A DNA stretch of 64,000 nucleotides, taken from Crocinitomicaceae bacterium (GTDB taxonomy: Bacteria; Bacteroidota; Bacteroidia; Flavobacteriales_D; Crocinitomicaceae). The notes under the pieces are model-generated. The model ran no database searches. It was not told where the DNA came from and saw only the letters and a list, made by a program, of their open reading frames with translations. The position numbers and the translations under genes are program-made. Of this stretch, positions 61,816 to 64,000 are shown in pieces. Position 1 is the first letter of the stretch, and each line of letters starts with the position of its first letter. The stretch spans positions 1,922,001 to 1,986,000 of the forward strand of contig JADJGJ010000001.1 of the NCBI GenBank assembly GCA_016708105.1. The letters are read 5' to 3'.

Positions 61816-62870
61816 GAGTACGAGATATTTATTTTTACACTTACCAAATCACCTGGTTGTGAAATATCCAGATGCGCTTTATCACCAAAAAGCAATTTTA
61901 ATCTTTTTCTTGAGTTCACTAAACCCACTCCATTTTTAGGTGGATTTTGAGCAGCCAGTTTCCCGGTGTTATTTATTATTAGTTCAAGTTTGTTATTCTG
62001 TTTGTTACTGATGATGATGATATCACCTCCCGAAACCGATTTTGAAATTCCATGTTTAATTGCATTCTCAACAATGGTTTGCAACATCAAGGGCGGAATT
62101 TCACAACCCAGTGCGCTTTCTGACACTTCAAATTTCACACTCAGCCGCTCTTCAAATCGCATTTGCTCCAATCTTAAATAATTCTTCACTAATTCAAGTT
62201 CATCGCGCAGCGGAACTAGTTTTTGTTTACCCAAATTGATAGAACTTCTGAGTAGAAAAGATAATTGCGTGATGGCATCCTTAGCTTGATCAGGATTTAA
62301 ACCAACCAAAGCTCTGATAGAATTGAGTGAATTAAATAAAAAATGAGGATTTAATTGTGCGCGTAAATTTTTTAATTCAATTTCATTTTTAGATGCTTCC
62401 CACTGCAGGTTTAGCATTTCTTGCTTGCGTGATTTTTCAATGATAACAAAAACATAATATGAACCACTCCACAATAAAAACAAGATAACAGATCTTAAGA
62501 TGGCGAGCAGAAATTCAGAAAAATTAAATTCAGTTGACCATGCCTCTTCCAGCGGAAAAAAATCTTGTGTAATACAAAATGTCATGAAATGCTGAAAGGT
62601 TTCCAAAAGCGTTGCGCTGATAAAAGAGAGTATGAGCGTATAAATAATGAGTAGGTGTAATTTTTTTGAAAGCAAATCACCACGAATGATAACCCAGCGC
62701 ATACCATGAGACACAGCAACTGAAAAGAGCATCCAAGTGAAAAGCGACAGCCCAAGATTAAACGTAGGAAAAAAGATTTCACTGGAGATGAGCAACAAGG
62801 CAGAGAAACCGTAATAGGCACTCCAACCTACAAATTGCGCAATCCAATAGAGAATGACTTTTCTTTCCAT
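61812..62870 (-). CDS. LytS-type sensor histidine kinase
   Basis: 352 residues. Four N-terminal membrane helices (about 7-30, 40-60, 70-90, 120-140), a short coiled coil, the His-kinase box LRAQLNPHFLFNSLNSIR with His176, and a C-terminal HATPase with NAIKHG and GVGLVNSRKRL. It belongs to the His_kinase (PF06580) group that partners with LytTR regulators. Cognate partner is the downstream gene. Confidence 0.92.
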   Translation of the reverse strand: MERKVILYWIAQFVGWSAYYGFSALLLISSEIFFPTFNLGLSLFTWMLFSVAVSHGMRWVIIRGDLLSKKLHLLIIYTLILSFISATLLETFQHFMTFCITQDFFPLEEAWSTEFNFSEFLLAILRSVILFLLWSGSYYVFVIIEKSRKQEMLNLQWEASKNEIELKNLRAQLNPHFLFNSLNSIRALVGLNPDQAKDAITQLSFLLRSSINLGKQKLVPLRDELELVKNYLRLEQMRFEERLSVKFEVSESALGCEIPPLMLQTIVENAIKHGISKSVSGGDIIIISNKQNNKLELIINNTGKLAAQNPPKNGVGLVNSRKRLKLLFGDKAHLDISQPGDLVSVKINISYS

Positions 62871-62968
62871 GAATCAAACATACTAAATCTATAAGTTGCG
62901 TAGAAATTTATTGGATCGGTGGAAAGAAAACCGCTTGAATGAAAAAATTGCCTGATAGATGGACAGGC

Positions 62969-64000
62969 TCAGACATTGAAACGGAAATGCATGATGTCAC
63001 CATCTTCAACCACATAGCCTTTTCCCTCAACACCAAGTTTTCCTGCTTCTTTCACTGCAGCTTCAGAACCAAGACGAATAAAATCTTGGAATTTCATAAC
63101 CTCAGCACGAATAAATCCTTTCTCAAAATCAGAGTGAATCACACCGGCTGCCTGAGGGGCTGTTGCTCCAACGGGAATTGTCCAAGCGCGCACTTCTTTC
63201 ACCCCGGCCGTAAAATAGGTTTGCAAATTCAGCAATTTATATGCAGCCCGTATGAGACGATTTACGCCTGCCTCTTCTAAGCCCAACTCTTCTAAAAATA
63301 ACTGTCGCTCATCATACGTTTCTAACTCTGCAATGTCGGCTTCTATTTTTGTTCCTATTACTAATACTTCTGCATGCTCATCTTTCACGGCTTGTTTCAC
63401 TGATTCAACGTAAGCATTACCGGTTTTAACAGATGACTCGTCCACATTACATAAATACAGTACCGGTTTAGAGGTTAGTAGTTGTAAATCTTTCAGAATT
63501 TTCTCTTCACTTTCATTTGAAGCCGGAACGGTACGTGCAGATTTCCCTTGCTCTAGTACTGTTTTAATTTTCTGACAATATTCTAGTTGTTTTAATACTT
63601 CTTTATCGCCTGATTTTGCTGCTTTGTTGAGCGAATGAATTTTACTTTCTACTGATTCAAGATCTTTCAATTGCAATTCAAAATCAACTACCTCTTTATC
63701 ACGCACGGGATTTACACTGCCATCAACGTGTACAATATTTGGATCATCAAAACATCTCAATACATGAATAATTGCATCTGTTTCTCTGATATTTGCTAAA
63801 AATTTATTACCCAATCCTTCTCCTTTTGAAGCGCCTTTCACTAATCCGGCAATGTCAACAATTTCAATAGTTGTAGGAACAACCCGTTCAGGAATAACAA
63901 TTTTTTCAAGTTCAGTCAAGCGGTTGTCCGGCACTGTGATCACCCCAATATTGGGTTCAATAGTGCAAAACGGAAAATTTGCAGCTTGCGCGCGTGCATT
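62969..64000 (-). CDS. ychF: Ribosome-binding ATPase YchF (5' end cut off)
   Basis: 343 residues visible; the gene runs past the window edge, with perhaps about 20 residues missing. Present: FCTIEPNIGVITVPDNR, DIAGLVKGASKGEGLGNKFL (G3 region with switch), LYLCNVDES (a NxxE-like G4 position typical of YchF, which prefers ATP), and a C-terminal TGS domain (QTYFTAGVKEVRAWTIP ... GDIMHFRFNV). It is an ATPase of the Obg group associated with ribosomes. Confidence 0.95.
   Translation of the reverse strand, partial: NARAQAANFPFCTIEPNIGVITVPDNRLTELEKIVIPERVVPTTIEIVDIAGLVKGASKGEGLGNKFLANIRETDAIIHVLRCFDDPNIVHVDGSVNPVRDKEVVDFELQLKDLESVESKIHSLNKAAKSGDKEVLKQLEYCQKIKTVLEQGKSARTVPASNESEEKILKDLQLLTSKPVLYLCNVDESSVKTGNAYVESVKQAVKDEHAEVLVIGTKIEADIAELETYDERQLFLEELGLEEAGVNRLIRAAYKLLNLQTYFTAGVKEVRAWTIPVGATAPQAAGVIHSDFEKGFIRAEVMKFQDFIRLGSEAAVKEAGKLGVEGKGYVVEDGDIMHFRFNV

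Overview
The window is about 64 kb of AT-rich DNA from a member of the Bacteroidota, most likely Flavobacteriales. The evidence is: promoters of the Bacteroidota type (a -7 box of the form TAnnTTTG, best seen before rpsF at 3515-3544); a type IX secretion C-terminal sorting domain; many short lipoproteins; menaquinone genes (menA, menG/ubiE); lipid A genes (lpxK, lpxH); and the TlpA/DUF4369 thioredoxin family. The exact genus cannot be read from the sequence. Most of the window is ordinary chromosome; no tRNA, rRNA, insertion sequence or prophage was recognised.

Layout. 1-722 holds no convincing gene. 723-2302 carries a PyrR-like phosphoribosyltransferase, a small hypothetical gene and a Fic-fold protein without the Fic histidine. 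2377-3490 is the rpsF-rpsR-rplI ribosomal operon on the minus strand, with a terminator and a promoter. 3805-5455 has menA and trmD. 5460-7644 has small envelope genes and a cold-shock protein. 7886-14375 reads as one minus-strand operon, lpxK-punA-gatB-tlpA-tlpA-lpxH, ending in a hairpin terminator. 14564-17728 is the accessory-looking part: a WG-repeat lipoprotein broken by a frameshift, a DUF4143 AAA ATPase, and seven copies of a 36-bp palindromic repeat, six of them in a regular array upstream of the ATPase. 17729-21703 has a GNAT acetyltransferase, gcvT, a hypothetical gene and an acyltransferase. 21716-26902 is a 1,728-residue signalling protein (TPRs, six GAF domains, PP2C/SpoIIE phosphatase).

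27102-30401 has a Gfo/Idh oxidoreductase, a lipoprotein and a polysaccharide-initiating sugar transferase. 30504-35397 has hisS overlapping hutH, two small membrane or lipoprotein genes and an N-formylglutamate amidohydrolase-like gene. 35404-41569 has a second acyltransferase, an MtfA-type peptidase, a large FG-GAP T9SS protein and two paralogous lipoproteins. 41856-48269 runs rocF-argS, a thioesterase, an aminotransferase, an hldA-type kinase and menG. 48290-52256 has a LuxC-type acyl-CoA reductase facing a ferredoxin across head-on promoters, a ComB-like phosphatase, a lipoprotein and a secreted caspase-fold protein. 52317-64000 has gyrB, two DUF3857/transglutaminase-like exported proteins, a PaaE-like reductase with an SDR, a LytS/LytTR two-component pair and the 3' part of ychF, cut by the window edge.

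The most unusual signal is the palindromic repeat array around the DUF4143 ATPase (15635-17673). Next are two aminoacyl-tRNA synthetases each joined to the degradation enzyme of the same amino acid (hisS-hutH and rocF-argS), and the duplicated GAF pair inside the giant sensor-phosphatase.
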